Counted from the stretch's first letter, positions 46,038 through 55,511 are shown. The stretch is DNA of 64,000 bases from Flectobacillus longus (GCF_030056705.1 NZ_JASHIC010000038.1:1-64000); one strand, 5' to 3'. Notes: a model not told the origin generated them from the letters alone. Program-made: numbers and translations.

Positions 46038-46400
46038 ATGAAAGTACTAATTGCTGAAGATGAACCACTTCTTCGAAAACTATTGATTGACAAATTTTCT
46101 AGAAACGATTGTACAGTGATTAGTGCCGAAAATAGTTTAGATGCCATCGAACATTTCGACAATTTACAACCAGATGTAGTCATTACTGATTTGAACATGC
46201 CTTATCCTGGAGGAAAAGAGTTGATACTGCATATTCGAGAATCTAAGTTTTCAGACACTCCTATTTTAGTTTTGTCTGGCACCAGTAACGAGCATACCAT
46301 CAATGACGTTTTTAGATTAGGCGCCAATGATTTTGTAGAAAAACCATTCAGAATGAATGAGTTACTACTCAGAGCACAAAGACTCATTCATCTTAACTAA
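46038..46400 (+). CDS. Stand-alone response regulator (CheY-like)
   Basis: A 120-residue receiver domain only. Acidic pocket in AEDEPLLRK, phosphorylatable Asp in VITDLNMPYPGG, Thr/Ser in VLSGTSN, Lys in FVEKPFR. No output domain, so it probably acts by protein contact or in a phosphorelay. It lies 170 nt after the HTCS on the same strand and is followed by a terminator. Its kinase partner is not identified. Confidence 0.92.
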   Translation: MKVLIAEDEPLLRKLLIDKFSRNDCTVISAENSLDAIEHFDNLQPDVVITDLNMPYPGGKELILHIRESKFSDTPILVLSGTSNEHTINDVFRLGANDFVEKPFRMNELLLRAQRLIHLN

Positions 46401-46455
46401 TGAGTCACAACATTTCAAATTAAAACCGTCCTTACATATTACTGCATTAAAAAAG

Positions 46456-46495
46456 AACCCAAGCTAAAACCCATAGGCTTGGGTTTTGCTTTTTA
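46456..46495 (+). terminator. Rho-independent terminator
   Basis: AACCCAAGC pairs with GCTTGGGTT, followed by TTGCTTTTT, 55 nt after the receiver gene. Confidence 0.85.
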
Positions 46496-46612
46496 GTAAA
46501 ACTTCACACAGTGAAATAGACGTTAAAGTTCACAATTTGAAGATTTCTTGAACAAGGATTCCATTTAGCGGGTGAATTTATTCAGCTGTAACGAAAATGA
46601 TTAAACAGCTTC

Positions 46613-46620
46613 TATATTTG
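46613..46620 (+). promoter_or_regulatory. Candidate -7 box (TATATTTG)
   Basis: TATATTTG matches TAnnTTTG and lies 100 nt before the ATG at 46721. It is the only such box between the preceding terminator and the gene. Confidence 0.4.
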
Positions 46621-46720
46621 TAGCCATTTAAGTACAAGATTAATCCAATTATTGTAAATCAAAATGCTATCTGAATACTTGTACCAGTACCCAAATTCAT
46701 TCTCCTTCAACCAATTTTTT

Positions 46721-48691
46721 ATGAAAAAAATTACGTTATTTATTCTATTCTTGTGGGCAATAGGCAGCTTTTCTGTTTCTGCAAAAATCACTAAAATTGA
46801 AATCCTCAAGGAAGAATCCTATCAAAATGGCCGTGTATTTGGCAATATAGGCGCCTTTGTGAGAATTACAGGATTGGCCTATGGTGAAGTAAATCCTTTT
46901 GAGGCTCACAACAAAATCATTCAAGATATTACGCTTGCCCCTCGCAACAGCCATGGTATGGTTGAATATGTCACTGAGTTTGTGATGCTGAAACCTGTAG
47001 ATATGAGTAAATCCAATGGTTTACTATTTTACAATGTTCCGAACCGAGGCAATGCGTATGGACCAGATACCACACTCATGAAACGAGGTTATGTGTTCCT
47101 TTGGGGAGGCTGGCAGGGTGATTTGTATGGCGATAGTAAGATTAAAATTAAAGTACCAGTAGCAACACAAAATGGCAAAACCATTATGGGTAAGCTCCAT
47201 ACCGAGTTTATCGTAAATGAACTTATGCCAACTGTTCCTTTGAGTGGCACAACTTTCACTGGACAATTCCATACCCCTTACGAAACCGCCAGTTTAGATA
47301 CCAAAACAGCACGTCTAACCCGAAAATTTAACCCATTAGATGAGCCTGTCGAAATTCCATCGACAGAGTGGTCTTTTAGTGACTGTAGTAAAGGCGACTG
47401 CGTACCGAGTACAACCAAACTTTCACTAAAGGGTGGTTTTGACCCGAATTATATCTATGAATTTCAATACACCGCACAAAACCCTTTAGTCTTAGGTTTG
47501 GGACTTGCCGCAACTAGAGATATAGTAGATTTTTGTCGTTATGATAAAAGCTCCGAAAACCCATTAGCAGGATATATCAAAAAATCTGTTGCGATAGGCG
47601 TGTCACAATGTGGTAATTTTTTGAGAACATTCCTTCATCTAGGATTTAATGCAAGTGAAAAAAATCAAATTATTTTTGATGGACTAAACGTACACGTTGC
47701 TACTCGCAAAACTTCGGTTAACATCCGTTTTGGGCGCCCTGGAGGTGCAGGATTACAGCATGAAGAAATACTGTTTGCTGGCAACGAAGCTCCTTTTACT
47801 TGGAATATCACCACCGACCCGCTATCGGGCACCACTGGAGGCATTCTGGAAAACTGTGCCAAGCAAGGATTTTTACCCAAAATTATGCATACTGTAAGCT
47901 CAACAGAATATTGGCAAATGCGTATGTCGCTTCGTACCACAGATGTATATGGTAAAACAGACTTGGAAATTCCTAAAAATGTCAGAATTTATCATTTTGC
48001 CAGTACACAGCACGGACCTGCACCAAACGAAAATATCAATAAAATCACAGGGCAGTCTAACAATACTAACTCTTTTAATGATTCATGGCGTGCCTTACAT
48101 GTGGCACTAGAACAGTGGGTGATGGAAGGTAAAAATCCGCCTGCGAGCCAATATCCTAAGGTGGCAGACAAAACGCTTGCTAAAAGTACCGAGATCGGTT
48201 GGCAAACACTTCCCAATATTCCATTCAAAGGATTGGTTGATGGCTACACGGTTAGGGACTTTGGCAAGGAGTTTCAAGCAAAATGGATGACAGGCATTGT
48301 CCATGAACCAGCCAAACTCATCAAAGACAAAGTTTATACAGTTCTGGTACCCACAGTCGATCAAGATAATAACGAAATCGGTGGATTACATACACTAACA
48401 AGACGAGTTCCGTTAGGGACTTACACGGGCTGGTCGCTCAGAATCAAAGGCTATGGCGAAGGAAATTTGGCGCCGTTAGACGGATATTTTCTACCATTTG
48501 CCAAAACCAAAGCAGAAAGATTAGTAAAAAATGATCCTCGTTTATCACTAGAAGAAAGATATGGCAACTCCGAACACTATGTTTCATTAGTCAAAAAAGC
48601 AGCCGAAGATATGGTAAAAGAAGGACTCATGCTCCCAGAGGATGCAGAGCGAGAAATCAAAAAAGCAGAAAAGAATAGTTTGTTTGAGTAA
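46721..48691 (+). CDS. Secreted alpha/beta-hydrolase-domain protein
   Basis: 656 residues from the ATG at 46721, where a signal peptide starts (KKITLFILFLWAIGSFSVSA). It resembles the large alpha/beta hydrolase domain family (Abhydrolase_10). An N-terminal beta-rich region is followed by the hydrolase core with the nucleophile elbow GVSQCG near residue 294 and FNASEKNQIIFDGLNVHVA after it. The late part contains FASTQHGPAP and PVPLVDG-like loops, and a GGLHTLTRRVPLGTYTGW segment. The C-terminus is Lys/Glu-rich. Exported, probably periplasmic. Substrate unknown; esterase activity is likely. Confidence 0.85.
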   Translation: MKKITLFILFLWAIGSFSVSAKITKIEILKEESYQNGRVFGNIGAFVRITGLAYGEVNPFEAHNKIIQDITLAPRNSHGMVEYVTEFVMLKPVDMSKSNGLLFYNVPNRGNAYGPDTTLMKRGYVFLWGGWQGDLYGDSKIKIKVPVATQNGKTIMGKLHTEFIVNELMPTVPLSGTTFTGQFHTPYETASLDTKTARLTRKFNPLDEPVEIPSTEWSFSDCSKGDCVPSTTKLSLKGGFDPNYIYEFQYTAQNPLVLGLGLAATRDIVDFCRYDKSSENPLAGYIKKSVAIGVSQCGNFLRTFLHLGFNASEKNQIIFDGLNVHVATRKTSVNIRFGRPGGAGLQHEEILFAGNEAPFTWNITTDPLSGTTGGILENCAKQGFLPKIMHTVSSTEYWQMRMSLRTTDVYGKTDLEIPKNVRIYHFASTQHGPAPNENINKITGQSNNTNSFNDSWRALHVALEQWVMEGKNPPASQYPKVADKTLAKSTEIGWQTLPNIPFKGLVDGYTVRDFGKEFQAKWMTGIVHEPAKLIKDKVYTVLVPTVDQDNNEIGGLHTLTRRVPLGTYTGWSLRIKGYGEGNLAPLDGYFLPFAKTKAERLVKNDPRLSLEERYGNSEHYVSLVKKAAEDMVKEGLMLPEDAEREIKKAEKNSLFE

Positions 48692-48699
48692 GCAATTAC

Positions 48700-48745
48700 A
48701 AACCCACAACCCTAGGTAATACTTCTAGGTTGTGGGTTTATTTAT
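48700..48745. terminator. Bidirectional terminator
   Basis: AAACCCACAACC (48700-48711) pairs with GGTTGTGGGTTT (48728-48739), extended by CTAG inside. It separates the convergent hydrolase and ClC genes. Confidence 0.85.
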
Positions 48746-48774
48746 GTTATTTCTATCCAAAAACTTGTCCCCTA

Positions 48775-50184
48775 TTACTCTTTCTTAACTTCTATTTTCT
48801 CTTTCACATCTTTCAAATACAAATCCTTTAGTTGGTCATAAAATGAATGTGATGAAACGAAATTGGCGATAATGTTTGCTAAAAACCCGCCAATTAACAA
48901 AAAGAAAATAATTGAATGCCTATCTGTCATTTCAAAAATAATGATTGCACTTGTAAAAGGCGCACGTGTAACACCTGTCAAGAATGCAGTCATTCCAATC
49001 AGAATTAGTAAGTTGGCGTTACCTCCTGTTAGATGTAAAAGCTGCGAGACATACGCACCTACAGTAGCTCCCGTGCTTAGGGACGGTGCAAAAACGCCAC
49101 CAGCACCTCCAAATCCAAACGAGGTCATAAGCCCTACAATTCTTACAAGGGGCAGATACCATTCTACAGACTTATAGTTGGTAAATAATACTCGCTCCAT
49201 AATTTCTTTACCAGAGCCCATTGCTTCAAAACCCAAAAAGTATATTGTTGTTGCTACCCATAATCCACATAAAATAATGACGAGTACTTTCCTAGGATTT
49301 GAGGTTATTTTGCCAAAAAACTGCATAAACTTCAAAAGTAAAACGCACATTTTACTTCCTAAATATCCTCCCAGTACCCCAACTATCACGATTCCTACGA
49401 TTACTTTCAATCCTTCAAAACCTGTTTTGGGAGTACCCAAATATAAATATGAGCCACCCAGTCCTTGAGCCGTTAAACCAGCGGTAATGACTGCAATAAA
49501 TAGAGGCGTTTTATAATATTTGATATGAAATTTTGAGAGTTCTTCTATCGCAAAAATCACGCCGCCTAAGGGAGTATTAAATGCCGAAGCAAGTCCTGAA
49601 GCAGCACCTGCAATCAACATATTTTTTTCGGAAATATTAATCCACCATTTAGGCAAAGCCCTTTTTATTTCCAGAAAAATTGAACTCCCAATTTGAATAG
49701 TTGGACCTTCCCTACCCACTATACCTCCTCCAAGCACTTTTATAGCGCTAGAAAATATCTTTACCAAAATCACCTTAAATCCTACAAAAGAACGGATAAA
49801 AGACTTTTCTTCTGGCTTTTCTAACTCTAGTGCTGCCATTACTTGAGGTATCCCACTGCCTTTGGTGTACGGTGCAAACCGCTGTGCTATCCACCAAGAC
49901 AACACAAACGAAAGCGGAGTAATCACAAAAACACTAAGCGGTGAATATTCAAATAATAAAATAGACCCATGCTCAGCCAAACTAAAAATACGACTATACA
50001 AAAAAGCAACTGTACCTGTAATAAGTGCTCCTACAAGGTATGGAATTACTTGAAACGTTTGTTTTCTGAGCGATTGATTAGTTGATAAGGTCCGAAGATA
50101 AAGTTCTTCAAAATAACTCCAAAAGATCTTTCCAAAAGGATGATTTTTGAGCTTTACAATATTTCGTTTCCTTGAAAAATTCAA
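48775..50184 (-). CDS. ClC-family chloride/proton antiporter
   Basis: 469 residues, multi-pass inner-membrane ClC protein. Signature motifs: GSGIPQVMAALE, GREGPTIQIGSS with the gating glutamate, and GFGGAGGVFAPSLSTGA. IEEL carries the glutamate that corresponds to the proton glutamate of bacterial exchangers, so it should be an antiporter rather than a channel. No C-terminal CBS domains. The only start in the open frame before the first conserved helix is a TTG at 50184, since a TAA lies six codons upstream. The true N-terminus is therefore uncertain. Convergent with the hydrolase gene; monocistronic. Confidence 0.92.
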   Translation of the reverse strand: MNFSRKRNIVKLKNHPFGKIFWSYFEELYLRTLSTNQSLRKQTFQVIPYLVGALITGTVAFLYSRIFSLAEHGSILLFEYSPLSVFVITPLSFVLSWWIAQRFAPYTKGSGIPQVMAALELEKPEEKSFIRSFVGFKVILVKIFSSAIKVLGGGIVGREGPTIQIGSSIFLEIKRALPKWWINISEKNMLIAGAASGLASAFNTPLGGVIFAIEELSKFHIKYYKTPLFIAVITAGLTAQGLGGSYLYLGTPKTGFEGLKVIVGIVIVGVLGGYLGSKMCVLLLKFMQFFGKITSNPRKVLVIILCGLWVATTIYFLGFEAMGSGKEIMERVLFTNYKSVEWYLPLVRIVGLMTSFGFGGAGGVFAPSLSTGATVGAYVSQLLHLTGGNANLLILIGMTAFLTGVTRAPFTSAIIIFEMTDRHSIIFFLLIGGFLANIIANFVSSHSFYDQLKDLYLKDVKEKIEVKKE

Positions 50185-50374
50185 TTTCTTAGCAGATTAA
50201 ATGAGTCCTTTTTTGATTGATTAGATACAAAAATAGATTATTGGTTTGTCGCAATTTATTAGAATTTCATTAGTTATCAGTTAATATAAAAATAAAGTGC
50301 TTCAATAATCCTCATTCTAAATTACGAAATTAGGATAATTAAGGCACTTTATTGATATGAGAAAATTACAAGTC

Positions 50375-50698
50375 CTATCTTTTCCAAACGCCATTTGTAT
50401 CTGGCTGTATTTCTTCCACTTTAAACACTGCATTCATGTTTAATTTACCAAACAGATGTGGAAAAACACCATGGTCACCAGCAGATTCAAATTTTAATTC
50501 TGCTTCTAATAAGTCTTGGTTGATATGTAGTAAAATCAAACGAGGAACTCCTACAAAAAAGCGATTGAGTGTGCCTTCTACCTGTTCGGGTGTAGAAAAA
50601 TGAATAAAGGTTTCTTGTGCTAAAGTTTCGGATTCGTAATGGGATAATCCTTCAAATTTAGCCCACCATTCAGGCGAAACAATATGATGAAGTAGCAT
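50375..50698 (-). CDS. DUF952 domain-containing protein
   Basis: 107 residues from the ATG at 50698 (a TTG nine codons earlier is open). LHHIVSPEWW, FIHFSTPEQVEGTLNRFF, PRLILLHINQDLLEAELKFE and FPHLFGKLN match the small DUF952 fold. No biochemical function is established for the family. Cytoplasmic. Monocistronic. Confidence 0.88.
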   Translation of the reverse strand: MLLHHIVSPEWWAKFEGLSHYESETLAQETFIHFSTPEQVEGTLNRFFVGVPRLILLHINQDLLEAELKFESAGDHGVFPHLFGKLNMNAVFKVEEIQPDTNGVWKR

Positions 50699-50849
50699 AA
50701 CTTGTTGTTTTAAGATTCGGTACAAAGTTAAAGCGAATAGGCGGATTTCTGAGTGATGAATTATGAGTGACGAATTTTGAATATAAATTTTTAATTATCA
50801 TCATCTTATACTTTCAATCGATTAGATCTCATTTTGAACGGCTACTTAA

Positions 50850-51015
50850 GTATTAATGCAAAATAAAATTGCATTAATACGCTTTATGCTGTAAGCCGTA
50901 GGCATTAGGCAAAAAAGTTTCTATTACTACATGAGAAATACTTTTCAACTTATAGCCTATAGCATAAAGCCTAGAGCTTAAAGCGGGTAAAATTTATTTT
51001 AATTTTGCCCACTAC
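50850..51015. repeat. Composite palindromic intergenic repeat (most complete copy)
   Basis: Three palindromic modules in order: GTATTAATGCAA / TTGCATTAATAC (perfect 12-nt arms); GCCGTAGGCATTAGGCAAAA facing CTTATAGCCTATAGCATAAAGC; and GGGTAAAATT / AATTTTGCCC. The same order is seen near 19507 (first two modules) and 4187 (last two). It fills most of the 50699-51305 gap, which has no gene. Confidence 0.7.
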
Positions 51016-51103
51016 CTTATTTAACAAACAGGATTAATTATCTTTTTTAAAATACAACATGAGTCATCCCGAATTTTAAGATTGGGGTTATTCTCTAAGT
51101 TTT

Positions 51104-51149
51104 CATCAAAAAAGCGGTCGGAAAATATTTTCTAACCGCTTTTTTGATG
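51104..51149. terminator. Bidirectional terminator hairpin
   Basis: CATCAAAAAAGCGGT pairs with ACCGCTTTTTTGATG, with an inner GAAAATATTTTC stem. It is the longest member of the recurrent GCGGTCGAAA hairpin family and serves the minus-strand subtilase gene. Confidence 0.75.
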
Positions 51150-51176
51150 CTATTATGCTAGATATGACTTGGCTTA

Positions 51177-51252
51177 AGACGCAATCATTGCGTCTATGCT
51201 GCCAGAATACAAATTTTAAATTAATCACTCATTCATTCAATCGCTAAATCAC
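51177..51252. repeat. AGACGCAAT palindrome and ACTCATTC run
   Basis: AGACGCAATCATTGCGTCT (51177-51195) is a perfect palindrome with a one-base centre. It is followed by the AATCACTCATTCATTCAATC run (51222-51241). With the hairpin at 51104 it repeats the composite seen at 23543-23920. Confidence 0.55.
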
Positions 51253-51305
51253 TAAATTAGGAATGACGATATGTTGGAAGAGCAACTTTCTTGAGCACTA
51301 CTCTG

Positions 51306-52687
51306 TTAGAACGAATTAACATTAAGTCTTCCTCCTGTTACACATTTCCCCGATAATGATGGAGTTGCTGTAACCGAAGACAGTAATGCACTTTTAATCG
51401 TAGCTGCCGTAGCACCTGTATTAATTGAAGCGTAAAGCGCAACAGCACCTGTGACATGCGGTGTTGCCATAGAAGTGCCATTATAACTTGCATAACCTGA
51501 TATAACTTTACCCTTTGAGCTTACAGGAACAGTTGAATAGATATCAGAACCTGGCGCTCCTAAGTCAACTTGTGTAGCTCCATAATTAGAAAAACTCGAT
51601 AATCCTCCAGTATTAGTAATTGAGGCTACGGCTATGACATTGGCAACATTGTAGTTTGATGGATAGTTAGCAGTAGCATCATTATTGCTACTATTATTTC
51701 CAGCAGCAGCAATAAATAAAATACCTGCGTTATTTGCACGAGAGATAGCATCTTGCAAAGCTTGTGAAAAGCCTCCCCCTCCCCATGAATTATTGGTGGC
51801 AACAATATTGATTCCGTGTCTCAACTTTAGATCTGTAAAATAGTCTACAGCCTTGATAGCATTAGCTGTAGTACCTCCTCTCGAACCTAAAAATTTTGCG
51901 CTCAAAAGTTTAACATTCCAACAAACCCCTGCTACGCCTATACCATTTCCACCTTTACCACCAATTGTGCCTGCTACGTGTGTACCATGGTCATCGGATG
52001 AGCCATCAAACACTGTATTATCGTTATTTGCAAAATCCCATCCATAAGTATCGTCAATCAATCCATTTCCATCATCGTCAACACCATTGCCTCCAATTTC
52101 GCCTGGGTTCACACCTGCGTTTGTAGTCAAATCTTCGTGCGTGTACATGTAACCTTCATCAATGATACCGATATAAACATTGCTAGTACATGTTTTTCCA
52201 TTTGCCCATGCCACTGCTGCTTGTGAACCAAACTGATTGGCAGGTGTAGTTGCTGAACCATACATTCCCCACAAGGACCCATTAGTATAGTACAGGTCAT
52301 TGGATGTAGCATTGTGTGTGTATATATAGTTGGGTTCTATGTATTCGATCTCAGCCAAATCTTTGGATTTTCCTATTGCTTCCAAAGCATTTATTGGTAT
52401 CTCAATTAAATTAACACCTTCATTATCGCCAAATTTTTGCATCAGTTTAGTTAAGATTTTCTCTTTTACCTTACCTCCTATTTTGGATAATATCTGTGCC
52501 TTTTTGGCATCAGAAGTTCCTGTTTTGAATTTTATCAAAACTTCATTTGGTTCAAAATTAACGGCTTCAATTTTACTTGCACTTGCATTGGAAGTTGAAG
52601 GAGCATTATCTAAATGTCTGTACTACAAGAAGCTAGAATAGTGCCAAATGCCACTAAGCATGTCAGAGTTTGGATTTGATTTTTCAT
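51306..52687 (-). pseudogene. S8 subtilisin-like protease lipoprotein, frameshifted after the signal peptide
   Basis: An ATG at 52687 encodes MKNQIQTLTCLVAFGTILASC, a lipoprotein signal, then STD, ATT and a TAG at 52610-52612. The mature protein continues in another frame from about 52616 (HLDNAPSTSNASASKIEAVNFEPNEVLIKF) to 51306, as if one base were missing. The protease is otherwise complete: an inhibitor-like prodomain (about the first 95 residues), catalytic Asp in IGIIDEG, His in DDHGTHVAGT, the oxyanion Asn region in AAAGNN, and Ser in YNGTSMATPH. Without the frameshift it would be an exported S8 peptidase of about 460 residues. Either a sequencing error or genuine inactivation. Confidence 0.75.
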
Positions 52688-53144
52688 GTAAATTGAGTAT
52701 GTTAAGGTTATTATAACGTCAGCAATCTACTAAAAAATAACAATAAATAAATAAGTTTAAATTGTAATTTAACAAGTGGTAGTTTTGTTTTTCCTTAAAA
52801 AATTCAATCATTTGAAAATCAAGCACTTAAAATATTATATTTTACACATTTGAAGAATAATCATTATATTAAATGAATTTATTGTTTAAAAAAATCATCT
52901 AATGTTTCAAATATTATAGTAAAAGGAGTAACTAGCTGTAAAAGTTAATTATAATTAAAGGGGTTTGTACTTTTGGGGTGGATAACTGGAGCAAAATAAA
53001 GCCTAAATTATTTTTGACCGAAAATGAAGGAAAAATCGTGTACAGAAACACTAAGAGTGTAGAATATTTGTTTAAGATATGGAGTACAAAATTGGTTATG
53101 AAGCTTGAAATCTAACACATTTTTAAACCAAAATTAAAAAATTT

Positions 53145-53575
53145 ATGTCTAATTCTCCAAGTTTAAGTCCGACCGTTCACATCTCACTAGTTGATGATGA
53201 TAGAGCCATACAGTTATTACACAGATTCTTGGTTACAAAAGAGTTAGCGTGTACCCCTAATCAATTTTTGAATGGCGCTGAAGCTTTAAATTATAATATT
53301 ACCAATCATAATACTAATGACGATTTTCATATAGTCTTACTTGACTTGAATATGCCTATTATGAATGGATGGGGCTTGTTAGATACCTTAAGTCTTCTCT
53401 TTCATGTACTATTTATGTCGTTATAGTATCCTCCTCCATTGATGACCTCGAAAAGAGCAAAGCATTTACCTATCCTATGGTTATTGATTTTCTTGTAAAA
53501 CCATTAACATTAAAACATCTTGTAGATATCAAACAAAATCCAATCCTAAAGTCATTTTTGATTCCAATTAAATAG
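53145..53575 (+). pseudogene. Frameshifted response-regulator receiver gene
   Basis: The ATG frame starts at 53145 with HISLVDDDRAIQLLHRF and LLDLNMPIMNGWGLLDTL (acidic pocket and phospho-Asp), then goes out of frame near 53391. The other frame continues KSSLSCTIYVVIVSSSIDDLEKSKAF and DFLVKPLTLKHLVDI, containing the Thr/Ser and Lys-Pro motifs, to a TAG at 53573. One missing base, most simply an A in a TTAAG stretch, explains it. Restored, it would be a ~143-residue stand-alone receiver. A TACTTTTG box (52968-52975) lies about 170 nt upstream. Confidence 0.75.
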
Positions 53576-53657
53576 TTAATCAATGAGCAAATTTTGGTGG
53601 CTACTCACTCCAAACAATAAGTTATCGGGCAAAATTAAAATAATTTCCCCGCATTAA

Positions 53658-53719
53658 GCCGTAAGCAAAAAAGCTTATATTATTTTATGAGAAATAATAT
53701 AAGCTTTTTTGCTTACGGC
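53658..53719. repeat. Perfect 28-bp hairpin
   Basis: Arms 53658-53685 and 53692-53719 are exact reverse complements, starting GCCGTAAGCAAAAAAGC, with a 6-nt loop. It is flanked by GGGCAAAATTAAAAT and ATGCAATTTTATTTTG modules of the composite repeat family. It can act as a terminator. Confidence 0.75.
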
Positions 53720-53805
53720 CAATGGCTTACATCGCAATGCGTTATAATGCAATTTTATTTTGTATTATAACATATCATTAAAATCTTAATAGTTGTATTA
53801 AGATT

Positions 53806-54063
53806 TTAATGATATTTAACAAAAAAAACACTATTACAAGACAAACATTTATAAGTTTTGATTGACATGTGTTTAATGTTTCTTAAGGTATCATATACAA
53901 ATGGAGTAGATATTCTTTTTCCATAATTCTGATTACAATGAGGACATTGATTACGTTGAGTAGTTCTCATTTGCATTTTAAATAAATAGAACCCTCCTAT
54001 AAAGAGTACGATTATGATGATAATTCCCATCAGGAAAGCTAAATTATATACTTCAGTGATCAT
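53806..54063 (-). CDS. Small membrane protein with zinc-ribbon motif, 85 aa
   Basis: 85 residues: one N-terminal transmembrane helix (LAFLMGIIIIIVLFIGGFYLF), then a cytoplasmic domain with CPHC and CLSC about 38 residues apart, a typical four-cysteine zinc ribbon. No family recognised. It lies on the minus strand, 61 nt downstream of the LytTR gene, and may be co-transcribed with it. Function unknown. Confidence 0.7.
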   Translation of the reverse strand: MITEVYNLAFLMGIIIIIVLFIGGFYLFKMQMRTTQRNQCPHCNQNYGKRISTPFVYDTLRNIKHMSIKTYKCLSCNSVFFVKYH

Positions 54064-54124
54064 GTGTATAATATATTATGGTTGGTATGTTTAGTTCAAT
54101 ATCATTAATGTTGAATTAGTCTCC

Positions 54125-54523
54125 TTAGGCAGAAATAGAAATTTTTAGCACAGCTTGAAGAAAATTTTCTTGAAAATTTTTTCCAATGGGAAGTACACAA
54201 CCGTTGCTAAGGGTGACATCTTGTAAACTAAATTCAATGATGTGATCAATGTTAATCAAGTAAGAGCGATGAATCCGAATCATTTTTTCGTAATTCAAGT
54301 CATTAGTAATTTGTAAAATACTTGATTTTAGGATAAACTTTTTTTGTGTAAAAGTGAGTAACTCTACATAGTTTCCCGAACTCATCACCAAAACTAAGTC
54401 ACTGTAAGTAAGTCTTTTATATGAAGAGTTTTGCTTTATAAAAATATATTTATTTGTTTCTTTTTCTTGATTTTCTGGGTTAGGTAATACCAAAAAATCA
54501 CCAGACTTGTTTAAGTAAACCAT
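54125..54523 (-). CDS. LytTR DNA-binding domain protein (no receiver)
   Basis: 132 residues. The C-terminal ~100 match the LytTR DNA-binding fold: YIFIKQNSSYKRLTYSDLVLVMSSGNYVELLT, then FILKSSILQI, MIRIHRSYLINIDHI and LSNGCVLPIGKNF. The N-terminal part is short and lacks a receiver domain, so phosphorylation control, if any, comes from another protein. A transcription factor of unknown targets. Confidence 0.85.
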   Translation of the reverse strand: MVYLNKSGDFLVLPNPENQEKETNKYIFIKQNSSYKRLTYSDLVLVMSSGNYVELLTFTQKKFILKSSILQITNDLNYEKMIRIHRSYLINIDHIIEFSLQDVTLSNGCVLPIGKNFQENFLQAVLKISISA

Positions 54524-54805
54524 ATACTAAAATAGTTTTGATAAAATATAATTACGGTTTGATAGTTAAGGGGATATACGCTTTAGAGACACTATTTCTA
54601 GCGTTTCTAAAGTGAGTAAATCTATTGATATGATGTGTGAAAATTATGAATTTAAGAGTGTCGAAAAATGACTTTTGATAACAGGAAAATAGTGATCATA
54701 TTTGAGTTGTAATCACAATATGATTGTAGCTATAACCATCCGACAGATGTGAATTAACTTACTCAAGTCAGAATAATCAGATTCAGATAAGAGTTTTACA
54801 TATCT

Positions 54806-55432
54806 CTAAGGAATAAATAAAGACAGTAGCTCTCCTTTTGAGCTGATATTTAGCTTGAAATAAATTTTCTTTACATGATCATTTACAGTATGAGGGCTTA
54901 TTTGAAGAAGTATAGATATATCATTGTAAGTCAACCTATTAAGTAAATTATTCATTACCTCTAATTCTCGCTTCGACAATATAATATTTATACCAATATT
55001 TTTAATTTGAGAGTCTTTTGTTACTTTCTTTAGCATTGTCAACAATAAATCAGGTGATATTTTTAAATTTTCATTTCTAATTTTCTCAATTATCTCAATA
55101 AAATGAGCTTCAGATAGAGCATTTAAAATGTTAAATTTAATTTCTTTTTTAATCCAATTTAAAACAGGATCTGTTGTATCACCTCCACTAATTACCACAA
55201 TACGTGATTTGGGGAATTTATTCTTAATATCTTGAAGCTCTCCAAAAGAAGAAGCTCTTATAATTTTTTCGTGTATAAAAATTATACTGATGTTTTTATC
55301 TTCTTTGGTTTTCTTCAAAAAGTTTTCAATGCGATAATCTGTAATTATTTCTTCAACTTCATTCAATTGTGTTAGGTACTTCTTTAACATTTCTCTAAAA
55401 CTACTATTATAATCAATAATCCCTATCTGCAT
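54806..55432 (-). CDS. LuxR-type regulator with degenerate receiver domain
   Basis: 208 residues. The C-terminal ~65 are a LuxR HTH (LSKRELEVMNNLLNRLTYNDISILL, HTVNDHVKKIYFKL). The N-terminal 130 have a receiver-like fold (MQIGIIDYNSSFREML, RIVVISGG), but the phospho-acceptor position reads IIFIHEK, with no Asp, and the acidic pocket is reduced. It probably works without phosphorylation. A perfect 19-bp hairpin lies 80 nt upstream of its start. Confidence 0.8.
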   Translation of the reverse strand: MQIGIIDYNSSFREMLKKYLTQLNEVEEIITDYRIENFLKKTKEDKNISIIFIHEKIIRASSFGELQDIKNKFPKSRIVVISGGDTTDPVLNWIKKEIKFNILNALSEAHFIEIIEKIRNENLKISPDLLLTMLKKVTKDSQIKNIGINIILSKRELEVMNNLLNRLTYNDISILLQISPHTVNDHVKKIYFKLNISSKGELLSLFIP

Positions 55433-55511
55433 ATTTTTGTCGTTATGTTTTTAAAAATGAATAATTAACATTAAACAAAGAGGCTATTAAAACGATTAAA
55501 AGTAAGAGATG

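Noticed and set aside
4187-51015. Palindromic repeats as a CRISPR array
   Set aside because: Copies are scattered singly between genes with no regular spacers and no cas genes.
51306-52538. Intact subtilase starting at the TTG at 52538
   Set aside because: That start removes the export signal and part of the prodomain; the lipoprotein signal in the other frame shows a frameshift instead.
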